NCBI RefSeq assembly: GCF_040712315.1
Contig: NC_134015.1
Coordinates: 20,833,614-20,897,613, forward strand
Origin: Castanea sativa
Lineage: Eukaryota; Streptophyta; Magnoliopsida; Fagales; Fagaceae
Reading direction: 5' to 3'
DNA: 64,000 bases
Position numbers and translations under genes: made by a program. The notes under the pieces are model-generated. The model ran no database searches. It saw only the letters and a program-made list of their open reading frames with translations, and was not told the DNA's origin. How positions within the stretch are numbered: position 1 is the first letter of the stretch; each line of letters opens with the position of its first letter. This document shows positions 23,315-33,544 of the stretch, piece after piece.

Positions 23315-23934
23315 TGATGATGTGCTGAAATCGTCAGTAAGTTGTAGACTCTAAAGAGCTCCAATGGGTGCCTGTGGAATATGAACAAATGGACCAAACA
23401 GAAGGCACCAATGTGATACTGGCCAAAAACCTTCCGAATGTTAAGTTAGTGAATGAGAAATCTCTGAGAACTCTATAGTGAGAGAGCTAGGGATTTTCTG
23501 CGTATCCGAGGAAAGAAGAGGTCTGGCCCTTATATAATAGCGAATAGCGAATCGAGATCCCCCAAAGGGAGGGATCTTTCCTTGTAGAGGGTATTTGGTA
23601 TTAGGGTTTCTGTGATTATAGACTGTCTTTCCATATGAGGAAGACACCTCGGTGTGATATGGCTTTGGTACGTGATGCGCAAGATATTTCCTTGTAGGAG
23701 CATGCGTGGGGGACGTATGGAAACGTAGGATCCGTCAGTTTTCTCCACCTCGTCGGTTTTATGGTTAATTGTCGCTTCAAATTTCCTGTTCGTAAGGGAT
23801 GCACCCGTCGGCTTTGGGGTCGTCCTTTAAGAGGGTCCTTCGTCGCCTTTCCGTGAGGCCGACGACCTTGTCAAGGTCGTCTGCCTTCTTAGTCTTCTGT
23901 CTATGATCCTTTACTGTCGAAAATATCCCCATCA
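23315..23934 (-). mobile_element. Ty3/gypsy solo LTR
   Basis: Read on the minus strand it starts TGATGGGGATATTTTCGACA and ends CAGCACATCA. A TATA element (CTATTATATAAGGGCC) lies about two-thirds along, and the downstream part CTAACTTAACATTCGGAAGG then TTTTTGGCC resembles the R/U5 end of Tat-type gypsy LTRs (compare the LTR at 28583-29099). Possible duplication AGGAT / AGGTT. The short frames here on the minus strand are not genes. Confidence 0.55.
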
Positions 23935-23960
23935 AGGTTAATTTTTTTATTTGTTACATG

Positions 23961-24532
23961 CAGGGAAGGAGCTAGAACTTGAAGTTAGGGGGACAACTTT
24001 GTTGTTGGTTGTATGCTGAAGCTCTAGTCTCTGGTTCCGTGGCTTAACCGCTTAACAACTAATGGTTTTTAATTATTTATTTGTGTTTTTTATGTGTGCA
24101 TCTAGGTATGGACAAAATTATTTTATTTAAAATTTTTTAAAGGCTAAGTTGTTTGTTCTAGGTAAAATTACTTGATTAAAGTTAAATGTTTTTATCATTA
24201 CTATTGGTAATTTTTGTTGTTGGAAATTTTTTTTGGGTTTTTTAAAATTTTGTTTTAGATTTTAGATCTGGCCTTTAAAAGGAGGAAAATGGTAAAGTTA
24301 CAAACTCTTTTATAAATTGTTAATGTAGTGAGTGGTTATTAGTAAGTAAAAATATAATGTAAGCGATGGGCCCAAGTACAAACCAATAAAAATTTACTAT
24401 CTTAACAGTTTACAAAAATGTTGTAGAAAAGTTTGTGACTATAGTTTTACTCTTAAAAGAATCAATGATATTGTTAAGGGGTCAAAGTATAATTTTATTA
24501 AACAAAATTGCTAAAATTAGTACTTATGTATA

Positions 24533-24586
<54 letters not shown>

Positions 24587-24638
24587 TGAGGGGGATAGGG
24601 GGCATAGCCCCCCTTATCCAAGTCTCCCTTCGTCCTTG
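23961..24638. mobile_element. non-autonomous hAT element with perfect 8-bp duplication
   Basis: GTTACATG occurs exactly at 23953-23960 and 24639-24646. The element starts CAGGGAAGGAGC and ends CTTCGTCCTTG, whose complement CAAGGACGAAG makes a short inverted repeat; subterminal GGGGG blocks mirror each other. The interior is AT-rich with a (TA)n run at about 24536-24577 and encodes nothing. Confidence 0.85.
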
Positions 24639-24771
24639 GTTACATGTGACTATTATAATTCCATTAATTGTTTCAAACTGTAATATATGACTGTTCTACT
24701 TCCACAATTATATATGGTATAAAATTAGAGAGTTTTGTGGTTTTTTTTTTAGAAAGAGTCTTGTGGGTTTG

Positions 24772-24775
<4 letters not shown>

Positions 24776-24842
<67 letters not shown>
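24776..24842. repeat. (TA)n microsatellite
   Basis: Uninterrupted TA dinucleotides of about 65 bp. Confidence 0.95.
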
Positions 24843-24843
<1 letters not shown>

Positions 24844-24849
24844 CTGAGT

Positions 24850-25622
24850 TTAAGTTACACTTGGTATAATTTTAAGTAATGTTACATCACCTATTAACTT
24901 GTTTTATAAAATTCAAATTTTAAAAATCTCATCGTTGAATTACATATTCTATATATTCTTAACATTCATGCCAACTTTTTTTTTAAAAAAAATTTATGTC
25001 AATTGGATATTATTTACCATTCGATTCATAAACTCATCCTTTATGTATTATTTTAAACTAGCTTGTAATCCCATGCATATGCATGGATACACTTAAAGAT
25101 ATACAATAAAATACATAATATAATTTAAATACTATTGATAGTCATATTTATATTTTGTTAACTCTTCAAAATTTTTTGTAAGGATATTATTAGATATAAA
25201 ATGTAAATTGTCCATTTTTTTTTAAATTATTGTGAAGAACTTTTTTTTTTTTTTTTTTAACGATTTATTTATTCTAGACTCTTTGGTTTTTGTACTTAAT
25301 AACTTACTTAGATAAATATTTATGATGTGGTCTCACATTTGATTCTAAAATTAAGAAATAAAACTCTTTAAGAATACATAATTTAGGACACATGGCGCAA
25401 AATTGGAACTTTAATTTGGAATTCTAATTTGAGTTTCTCTCAGCTTTACCAATTATTATATATATAGACTATAAAAACTTGAATTTAAACAATTGATTTA
25501 TGACATGATATTAATCTTTGATCACCTTAAAATTTTGCAAGAATAGAGAATATTGGTACATAATGTAAACTAATAGTGGATTTGTCAAAATTCGCATCAA
25601 ATTAAAAAAATATTGAGTAGTG
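24850..25622 (+). mobile_element. MITE copy 1, split by a Helitron
   Basis: Starts TTAAGTTACACTTGGTATAA and ends near AGTAGTGTAACC. Removal of 25057-25468 leaves about 360 bp that match, in inverse orientation, the uninterrupted copy at 25632-26012. A third relative lies at about 37880-38170. There is no coding content. Confidence 0.65.
25057..25468 (-). mobile_element. small non-autonomous Helitron, 412 bp
   Basis: Minus strand: 5' end TCTATATATATAATAATTGG (25468 leftward), 3' end with the perfect stem CCATGCAT-ATGCATGG, the spacer GATTACAAG, then CTAG followed by T. There is no terminal inverted repeat and no target duplication, as expected. The neighbouring inverted MITE copy gives the empty site (ATTATTTTAAACTACAAAAA), which confirms the insertion limits to within a few bases. 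Confidence 0.8.
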
Positions 25623-25631
25623 TAACCATAT

Positions 25632-26012
25632 ATGGGTTGGTTTAAGTTACACTTGGTGTTACTCTAAGAAATATTACACCATTTAATATTTTTTAATTGA
25701 ATGTGAATTTTGACAAATCCACCATTAGATTACAGTATCTTTGTATATTCTCCATGCTTGCAAAATTTTAAGGCAATCAAAGATTAATAGCCATATCATC
25801 AATCAATTGTTTAAATTCAAGTTTTTGTAGTTTAAAATAATGCATAAAGATGTGTTTATGGATTGAGGGGTAAATGGTATCCAGTTGATATAAAAATTGG
25901 CATGAATATTAAGAACATATAGAACGTGTAATTCAGTAGTGATATTTTCAAAATATTAATTCTATAACAAGTTATTAAGTGATGTTATATTGTTTAGAGT
26001 TACACAAGATGT
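25632..26012 (-). mobile_element. MITE copy 2, intact and inverted relative to copy 1
   Basis: Ends GTTTAAGTTACACTTGGTGT on the left and TTTAGAGTTACAC on the right. Aligns in reverse with copy 1 through GACAAATCCACCATTAGATT and GGCATGAATATTAAGAACAT. A (GT)n run (about 26010-26041) follows. Confidence 0.65.
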
Positions 26013-26412
26013 GTGTGTGTGTGTTGTGTGTGTGTGTGTGTAGGTTTGTGCATATTGGTGAAGTTATTAGCGAGCATCCAAAGACATTTTTGTGAACATT
26101 TGAGAACATATTAGAGGAATTAATAATGAACATTTAATGATATTTTCTTTCTATTTATTATTGACACATGTCAAATACTTGACATGTACAAATAAGTATT
26201 TGACATGTGGCTTTATTTGTCCATATAATACCAATTAAATATAGTAAGTTGTCATATGTCATAGTAGGATATTTGGAGAAATGAAAATGTGTCATTGAAG
26301 CATGCATCTATTTGTTTTGAGATCCAATGTGTGTGTATATATATTGTAGCACAAATTGTTTCGGTGCTTACTAATAACAAAAACACCTTCAAGCTTTCTC
26401 CTTTTCTTTTAC

Positions 26413-26566
26413 AATAAGTCTAGTGCCACAACTTGTGGCACAACTCGTCATGTAACGAGTTATGGTTGGTAAAGGAGTGTTCCTACATGGACTCACCATT
26501 ACTTCTCCACCAGCTACAACTCGTCGCATGAACGAGTTGTGAACGAGTTGTGGCACTAAACTTATT
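26413..26566. mobile_element. foldback MITE with an ACAACTCGT motif
   Basis: Left arm AATAAGTCTAGTGCCACAAC and right arm read backwards AATAAGTTTAGTGCCACAAC pair over about 35 bp. ACGAGTT motifs repeat in the loop. Poly-pyrimidine sequence on both sides hides any duplication. Confidence 0.65.
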
Positions 26567-26599
26567 TTTTTTTCTTTTTTTTCTAAGAACTTGTAATGG

Positions 26600-28395
26600 T
26601 CTGGCTCACATTGTAGCCCACTGGGCCTTTCTTTGTACGGTATGGGACTGGTTCCTCTTCGGCCGTGCATTCGCTTTGTCCTTCGCTATTAAAATTCATT
26701 AAAACTTAAAAAAAAGAAAAAGAAATACCAGTGAGTACGCTCTCATCCACCTATTTGCATATACACACCATTAGTCTACTGTCGAATTGTTAGAAAAGTT
26801 TCTTATCATCTTTATATTCTTCACTATCATTCCATACAGAATGCTAATACTTAGTTGTGTTTTTATTTTTTTTATTTTTATTTATAACTATGATATCTGG
26901 ATATGAAGGACAATACTATTATAAAACTTCCAATCTTAATTACTTAGTAATGCTGACTAGTATAAGATAATGTCAAGGGTCATTAGGGTTGTTGACTTCT
27001 TGTATCTCGGGGATGGCGATATGGTGTGCCCAAAAAATTTATTATATTAATTGATAAAATTCATCAAAGCTGTGCGTTTCATTAGACACGTGTAGGAGAT
27101 TTGGTTTTAAAGACCAAGCATGTGACCACTTTAATTGCATGAAACCGTTTTGTGCTCAAGTCTAAAATGAATGGGAGCCACGACGACGTTTTGAGTAAAT
27201 GATTGGTAACAGATTTTCCCTCGAGTTTTAGCTCAAAAAATCAGTTGCATCTGTTCGTTACTCTGATCTGTCAGTTCCCGTAATTTATGGAGTCAGTTCC
27301 ACATTTTGTGGAGAGTAATTTTGATCACGCGGTTGAGTGGTTATCTTAGAGTTATGTATAAATAACCATTGATGGCATTGTGTATTTATTATTGAATTCA
27401 GATCAGAATTTCTGTAAAGATCTAAATCTCTCTATTTTTCTCTCTATATTCTTTTTCTTCTGTTCTTTCATTGCTGGTTCGGTTTGAAAACTTGATAATT
27501 TCTACACCATGTATTTGTAGAACAAGTATATTAACCTTAAGTTTGTCTAGGGTTAACCTAGGGCAAGTAAAATATTCTCTAATATATAAACTCTACAATA
27601 AGTTTATTGTAATACAAGTGTTTAATATAATATGTAGCCGTTAGGGCTTTATGACCGTTAAGCTGAATCACATAAATCTTTGTGTGCGCTGTATTTTTTA
27701 ATGCATTTGTTCATCATTCAATTATAACACACAATTACATAAAGCATAATTTTGTAAATTATGAAATCCATTTTATTTATTAATTTGTAATCATCATAAA
27801 TGTGAACTTTTGAAAATGGTCTTCCTAAATGGTTTGAAAAATGAAATATATATACAAATAGTTGATACAAATGCAAGTTTTACTCAAAGGCGTACTTATC
27901 ATAGCTTTTAGTAGAATACCGGCTGCGCTTCACAACGACAACGTAAGGGGTCCCTCAGGTAATGAATTAGGAAACTAAAAAAAATCTCACCAACCATAGA
28001 CAAACTGATTTTTTCTTGAACAATTATTGCCAATGATGCAACGTATATACTTCTATCTCCCTATTAATATATTTTGATTTTGGAATAGAAAGCTCCATTT
28101 ATAAGCACACGTCCACATGCACCCTCGTGATGGATCACAACCCTCCTAACAACTGTAACATTTGCCCAAGGTATTAATCCTAAGAGTCCAACTTTTTTAC
28201 CAAGAGTCACATCCTTTCATCAATACGCGCTCATTAGGGTTTTGCTGCCCAATATTTCTAAAATTCAAGTTCAAAAGCGGCTCATTCCAAATAATTAGTA
28301 TATCCATGCGCTTGTTTCTTTGAACCAATTAACATCGAGATGTTAATTGAAGATCTATAACTAAAGGATATGGTTGTAACATTTTATAATTGAAA
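26600..28395. other. no gene seen; possible old LTR at about 27000-27540
   Basis: A TATA-like site (TATGTATAAATAACC, near 27353) followed by CTCTCTATTTTTCTCTCTAT and a GGTTCGGTTTG phrase resembles the promoter and R region of a copia-type LTR, but no paired copy or TG/CA ends could be fixed. The rest is AT-rich unassigned DNA. Confidence 0.3.
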
Positions 28396-28405
28396 CCTTA
28401 GTGGA

Positions 28406-28570
28406 CCACCGCGCACCCTTGGTGCGGTGGTCACTTCACAAGTATAAGTATTTATGGGGTGTGGGGGGCAAAGGTCGGGGTTCAAGTTTCCAAGAGGGAG
28501 CTTCACACGCATATACACTTAGATTAGGCTAGAGTAGAAATTCTATCTTGTAAAAAAAAAAAAAAAAAAC
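28406..28570 (+). mobile_element. tRNA-derived SINE
   Basis: Contains an A-box-like GGTGCGGTGGTC and a B-box GGGGTTCAAGTTTCC at tRNA-like spacing, then a tRNA-unrelated body (CTTAGATTAGGCTAGAGTAG) and a poly(A) tail (about 28552-28569). Identical CCTTAGTGGA copies flank it (28396-28405 and 28571-28580). The internal promoter, A-tail and 10-bp duplication together make the call secure. Confidence 0.9.
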
Positions 28571-28582
28571 CCTTAGTGGAAT

Positions 28583-29099
28583 TGATGTCAAACTGTGATT
28601 GATAGGCCCAATAAACACCATCATCCAAACGAGCCTATCAAATACCGTCGTCCACCCCTTCCCAACATGGATGATGGTAGAAGTGCCATAAAGAGGAACA
28701 TTAAATACCTTGGATAGTTACAAATTAACCATCAGACCGTTGGAAGCCCATCAAAACCCACATTAATGAGCCCAAAGGCGTTACAAAAGAGGCACTAAAG
28801 CCACCATAAAAGCTACAACGGCTAGCAGGAAAGAGGATGTGTATAAGATACATCTTAGAACTAAACAAGGGACACTTTTACATATACACACACACGCCGA
28901 AACACTTTATTCTCTCAAGCTCTTATAAGCCTTTTCTGCAAATCCTATCCACTAACTTTACCACTGGAGATTTCGTGGCCGGAACCACACCGGTGACCAC
29001 TCAGAAAAGGATCCCATTCTTTATCTTGCAGGTACAGAGACGAAGCCCGTGCTGACCCATCTAGACGAACCTACTTGATTGACGATCTTGGCATCATCA
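28583..29099 (+). mobile_element. 5' LTR of a truncated Ty3/gypsy element
   Basis: Starts TGATGTCAAACTGTGATTG and ends GGCATCATCA, directly followed by a primer-binding-like site. The 3' part (CACTAACTTTACCACTGGAG, then GGCCGGAACCACACCGGTGA) is typical of Tat-type LTRs. The matching 3' LTR is not in the window. Confidence 0.65.
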
Positions 29100-29100
29100 G

Positions 29101-29122
29101 TTTGGCTCCATCTGTGGGAATG
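29101..29122 (+). other. degenerate primer-binding site / leader start
   Basis: TTTGGCTCCATCTGTGGGAA corresponds to the TGGCGCC-type leader used by Tat/Athila gypsy elements; it lies two bases from the LTR end. Several positions have drifted. Confidence 0.55.
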
Positions 29123-29399
29123 ACAATTTCGTACTTCCATTTGAAACCGTAGTTCCGTTCAACTCTAGGTCCAAATGGAGTCCAGCACGTCTCAAGATCT
29201 TGCAGTACTAGCCCTGCAAATCCAAATACTTATAGCCAGCGTAGAGGAACTCACAAGACAGAACTAGGAGATAAGGTTGTAGCTTCAGTAGGAAGATAAT
29301 CGCTTCGGGACCAACCAGAACAATGGTGGGGATAGTTAGAGAAGGGATGACTACCGATGACCAACCACTCCTAAAGGGGCGAACTTAGACCTCCTTAGG

Positions 29400-30092
29400 G
29401 AAATGGATGAACTGAGAAGTGAGGGAAAAAATTGACCGGAGCTTAGACAGGATGGTTAGGAGGATGGACTCGCCCTTTACAACAGCGGTCCTGGAATGCC
29501 TGATGCCTTCAAAGTTCCGTTTTCCACAGCTCGAGTCATTCGATGGTCAAAAGGATCCTCTAGACCACCTCAACACCTGCAAGAAAAACTCTGGGTTTTC
29601 AACAACCCCCTGACGAGATAATGTGCCGTTCCTTCCCCCATCACTCTTAAGGGAGTAGCACGGGAGTGGTTCACTAAGTTGCCAGCATCGTTCATCGATA
29701 ACTTAAAGTAATTGGATAATTCCTTTTTACGCCATTTTGTCGGTGGACAACGCCTGAAAAGGCCAGCAGACTACTTGCTCACCATCAGGCATGGGGAGAA
29801 GGAGACCCTAAGGTCATATGTGAAGCGCTTTGCCAGAGAAACCTTGGAGGTAGATGAAGCAGATGACAAAGTGCAGCTGACGACCTTCAAGGTTGGATTG
29901 AAGGCCAGGGAGTTTGTGGTCACACTTGCGGAAATCCCTCCTCAAATGATGGCGGAAATGCTTTTGAAAGTGCAGAAGTATATCAACGCCGAAGACGCCT
30001 TAGCAGCAATAAGAGATGAAAAGAAGCCTAGGGAGAGGGAAGGAAAGGGAGACGACCAGAGGGGACGAAAGAGAGAAGGGGGAGACCATTAG
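29400..30092 (+). pseudogene. Ty3/gypsy gag (Retrotrans_gag) remnant
   Basis: Reading starts near MVRRMDSPFTTAVLECLMPS, continues PKFRFPQLESFDGQKDPLDH, breaks at a stop near 29611, is picked up in another frame (KGVAREWFTKLPASFID) and again after a stop near 29708 as FVGGQRLKRPADYLLTIRHG and onward. The set L..F.G..DP..HL, then WF..LP..SI, then L..IRQ..ETLR.Y..RF is the capsid-like retrotransposon gag domain. A charged nucleic-acid-binding tail (KKPREREGKGDDQRGRKREG) ends at a stop at 30092. Two breaks make it a pseudogene. Confidence 0.8.
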
Positions 30093-30244
30093 AGTACTGA
30101 CAGGAATAAGCGAAAGGACGATAAAACCCCTCAGATGGTAAAATGTACACATTTGGTTATGCCTGTTGATAAAATTTTGACGCAGATTAAGGACGAGCAC
30201 TAGCTTAAATGGCCAAGGCCACTACACTCATCACCTAATGTACG

Positions 30245-30832
30245 TGACAAGAAGAAGTACTGCCATTTCCACAAGGATCACAACCATTACACAGAAGATT
30301 GCAGAGATCTAAAGGAGCAGATAGAAGAACTTATTCGGAAGGGGAAGCTGCAGAAGTTTGTGAAGAAGGGGAATCTAGCAGATCTAGAAGTGATAACAGG
30401 AAGAAACATGAAGCTGCTTCGAGGGACGAGGACAGCACGTTTAATTGTCCACAGAGTTCGATAGGAGAAATAAAGACGATCACAGGAGGACCATCCACAA
30501 GTGGGTCTTTCAAATTTCTCAAAAAGTCACAACAGAGGCAGGTAAATAGCGTCCACAGGATATCACCCCTAAAGCAGAGAAAGACGGATAGGGACATCCT
30601 ATTTTCAGAAGAAGATGCTAGAGGTGTGAAGCAATTGCATGACAACCCCCTGGTCATCATGCTTATGATAGAAGGGTTTAACATTAGGAAAATCCTTATA
30701 GACAATGGTAGCTCCGCAGACATTATCTACCTCTCCGCTTTTCAACAGCTAAAGGTAGATCCCAAAAGATTGTGGCTTTTTGAGTCCCCCTCGTTAGCTT
30801 CAGTGGAGATAGGGTATATCCCAAAGGCATAG
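30245..30832 (+). pseudogene. Ty3/gypsy zinc-finger-like linker and aspartic protease remnant
   Basis: Near 30250 the phrase [20 protein letters not shown] (C-x2-H-x4-H-x5-C-like) is the zinc-binding linker between gag and protease of Tat-type elements. About 130 codons later [20 protein letters not shown] carries the protease active site: the usual D-(T/S)-G is present as D-N-G, followed by SSADI. The frame shifts between the two segments. The stop at 30832 interrupts the polyprotein. Confidence 0.75.
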
Positions 30833-30839
30833 TGACACT

Positions 30840-31840
30840 AATGGTCATGGTCGGATCTTCCCCCAAAAATTAACTCGTTAGCTCGACTTTCTGGTGGTAG
30901 ACTGCCCTTCCTCGTACAACGAGATAATTGGAAGACCCACACTCAATCGTTGGAAGGCAGCCACGTCCACCTACTACCTAAGGTAAAATTCCCAATGGAG
31001 AATGGCGTGGGCGAAGTTAAGGGAGATCAAGTGATAGCTAGAGAATGCTACCAAGCGGTATTGGCCGCAAAGGAGAATTATACGTGGATGATCAAGGAGA
31101 AAGAAGAAGAAAAGGTGGAAGTCTTGGAAACTATGGAGCTGGTAGACGGAGAACCAGCAAAGACCACAAGGATAGGGATGACTTTGGGCGAAGGGATGAA
31201 GCGAAAACTAGTCCAATTCCTTAAAGGTAATTTGGACGTTTTTGCATGGAGTCATGAGGATATGTCAGGCATAGCAACTGAGGTCATCCGACACCAGTTG
31301 AATGTAGATCCTGAGAAGAAGCTCGTCCCAGCAGAGGCGACGAGTCTTTGCTCCTGAACGAAACAAGGCAATCACGGACGAGGTAAACAAATTGATGGCA
31401 ACAAACTTCATTTATGAGGTCTATTATCTAGACTGGCTAGCCAACGTCGTCCTGGTAAAGAAGGCGAATGGGAAGTGGAGGATGTGTGTAGACTTCATGG
31501 ACTTGAATATGGCCTGCCAGAAAGACAGTTTCCCCTATCAAGAATAGATCTGCTAGTGGATTCCATGACAAGACACAAGCTCCTGACCTTTATGGATGCG
31601 TTCTCGGGATACAACCAAATCAAGATGTCAGAAGAGGACCAGGAGAAGACTACCTTCATCACAAGCTAAGGGCTCTACTACTATAAGGTAATGCCATTCG
31701 GACTGAAAAATGCAAGAGCAACCTACCAGAGTTTAGTCAATAGGATGTTCAATAAGCAGATTGGGAGAAACATGGAGGTGTGCGGAGATGACATGCTCAT
31801 CAAGAGAAAGGAAGAATCTGCACTCCTAGTGAGGTGAGGA
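30840..31840 (+). pseudogene. Ty3/gypsy reverse transcriptase remnant, truncated
   Basis: Pieces in changing frames: protease-RT linker ([19 protein letters not shown], then [14 protein letters not shown]), RT start (VVLVKKANGKWRMCVDFMDL), the first catalytic Asp region (LLTFMDAFSGYNQIKMSEED), the KVMPFGLKNA box, and the YxDD position as EVCGDDML, where the Tyr is lost but both Asp remain. The sequence ends abruptly near 31840, so RNase H, integrase and 3' LTR are missing. Several stops (for example after TTFITS) make it non-functional. Confidence 0.8.
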
Positions 31841-31859
31841 ATGGAGGCAAACAGAAAAC

Positions 31860-32490
31860 TAGGTGTGCGATAATTAACTAAGCAGCCACATACTTGGCTA
31901 AGTACACCGCTCTAGTCGAGGCAACATGCCTGCCAACACCAACGGTGGAGTTGCATAGCTCTTGGTCACCCCCACCGGTACCTTTGTTCAAAGTTAATGT
32001 CGATGGGGCTGTATTTTCAGCACAAGGGGCAATGAGCATTGGTGTGATTATCCGAGATGAGGAAGGAAGGGTGTAGGTAGCTCTAAGCAAGAAGATCTTT
32101 GCTCCAATGGGTGTTGTGGAGGCAAAAGCTAAAGTTTTTGAGGCTGAAATCCTTTTTGTCAAGGACATTGAAATTCAAGAGTTTATCTTGGAAGGTGATT
32201 CTATTATTGGACACCGAGCACTATGCGAAACATCAACCCCTCCACCATTTGTGAAACCAGTTATATTAGGAATGAATACACTATGTAGGGACTTTCGCCG
32301 GATTGAATTCTCTCATGTACTTAGACAAGGTAATCGATCGGCCCATTTATTAGCTAAACATATTCTAGGCATTGTTGATTTCATTGCATGGGTTGAAGAG
32401 AACCCTTGCTTCCTTGAGTAAACTCTTATCTACGATGTAATTGCTTTTTCACATCATTAATGAGATTTCAGTATTTGTAAAAAAAAAAAA
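31860..32490 (+). pseudogene. LINE C-terminal RNase H with 3' UTR and poly(A)
   Basis: PLFKVNVDGAVFSAQGAMSI supplies the first catalytic Asp, then VIIRDEEGRV, an in-frame TAG at 32074, the Glu helix (VEAKAKVFEAEILFVKDIEI), ILEGDS with another Asp, and HVLRQGNRSAHLLAKHI. This is the RVT_3 RNase H of L1-type plant LINEs. After the stop at 32421 a short 3' UTR leads to a 13-base A-tail (about 32478-32490). It lies where the gypsy element's own RNase H would be, but the A-tail and sequence type show a separate, 5'-truncated LINE insertion. Confidence 0.75.
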
Positions 32491-32708
32491 ATATTATTAG
32501 GAATGTAAGGGGAAATCTTCAAATTAAAGAAGAACATAAAAGCATAAAAAAATTCTTAATGATACTATCCAAGTATCTCTTGAATGTAAGTTTACATCTC
32601 ACATAACTCAAGTAGCTAAAGGCAATTTATAAACTACGGCCTTGTTATACTTTGTGTTTTCAATCACATTTTTTAATCTGCAGTCATAATTAAGTATATG
32701 AAAATTCT

Positions 32709-33521
32709 TGGAATAAAAGAGGACAACACATGCTAAAGAGAACAAAATGTATTTCATATTGACAAGTTGACAATACACTTCTACAAAGACATAAGTCATG
32801 CTTAGACACACAAGACACTTTATTTTTGTCTTTGCACTTCTACACTTATTTACCTTTTACAAGACACACATCAACTCATATAAATATACCTACATACACC
32901 TAGACACCTACACACTAGCTCTTGACTTTCTTTTCTTCACTTCACACACTTCACTCACTTCACTTCACCTTACTCCACTTCACACTTCACGACACGGGCA
33001 CCATCACTCCTATTTATACTAGATTAAGGTCGGTTTAACTCACTGACTTTGGACTTCTAGTCTATCTTTATCGACAGTAAAAACTGCCCTTCACCAAGCT
33101 TCTAGATATTTTTATAAAATTGCGACTAAAAGTTATTTCTTCTAGGAAGTATCTAGAGAAAGATAGGAAATATCGTGGAGATAATGCTAGATAAAGAGGG
33201 AAAAAACTTATGTGTTCCGGCAATGCTTCCTCTCCTCACATGAGGGGTGAGTCTCATGGTGGAACGTGTGGGACTCACCTCTCATGTGAGAGGAGGGAGC
33301 ATTGCTTCCAGAATATGTAAGAATTACCCCCATAGAGAAAGGGAAATTTTCTAGAATCTATGAGAGATTTTTAGAGTCAAGAGAGGCGGTGTTGATTTCT
33401 AACACTCCCCATCAACATTGACTCTCTCTCAATTTTTCCTTGATCGTCATCTTCTATTAGTGCTGCATTTGTATACTTGGGATTAGTTGTCTTGACGACC
33501 TTCTGAGTTGTGGCTGTGGAC
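32709..33521 (-). mobile_element. 3' LTR of the Ty1/copia element
   Basis: Matches 36207-36870 closely from AAAAGAGGACAACA to GTTGTGGCTGTGGAC. It is longer because of an extra CACTTCACTCACTT stretch and a nested MITE (33198-33330). It starts TGGAATAAAAGAGG on the plus strand. The inner edge abuts a pyrimidine tract that is the polypurine tract of the minus strand. Confidence 0.85.
33198..33330. mobile_element. MITE nested in the 3' LTR only
   Basis: Foldback sequence: left GGGAAAAAACTTATGTGTTC then CGG-CAATGCTTCCTCTCC; right read backwards GGGGTAATTCTTACATATTC then TGGAAGCAATGCTCCCTCC; arms of about 45 bp. The second LTR reads straight through (CTAGATAGAGAGAGAAGGAA near 36668), giving the empty site. 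Flanks ATAAAGAG / ATAGAGAA suggest a degraded 8-bp duplication. Confidence 0.8.
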
Positions 33522-33540
33522 TTCCGTCTTCTTCCTTAAC
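33522..33540 (-). other. polypurine tract of the copia element
   Basis: Plus-strand TTCCGTCTTCTTCCTT is AAGGAAGAAGACGGAA on the element strand, immediately inside the 3' LTR. Confidence 0.6.
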
Positions 33541-33544
33541 TTAT

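Noticed and set aside
24435..24690. Ile/Tyr-rich frames
   Set aside because: Translations of a (TA)n tract inside a hAT element.
28440..28490. tRNA gene suggested by the B-box GGTTCAAGTTTCC
   Set aside because: No cloverleaf can be folded, an A-tail and target duplication are present: SINE. The same holds for 50717-50821 and 54732-54849.
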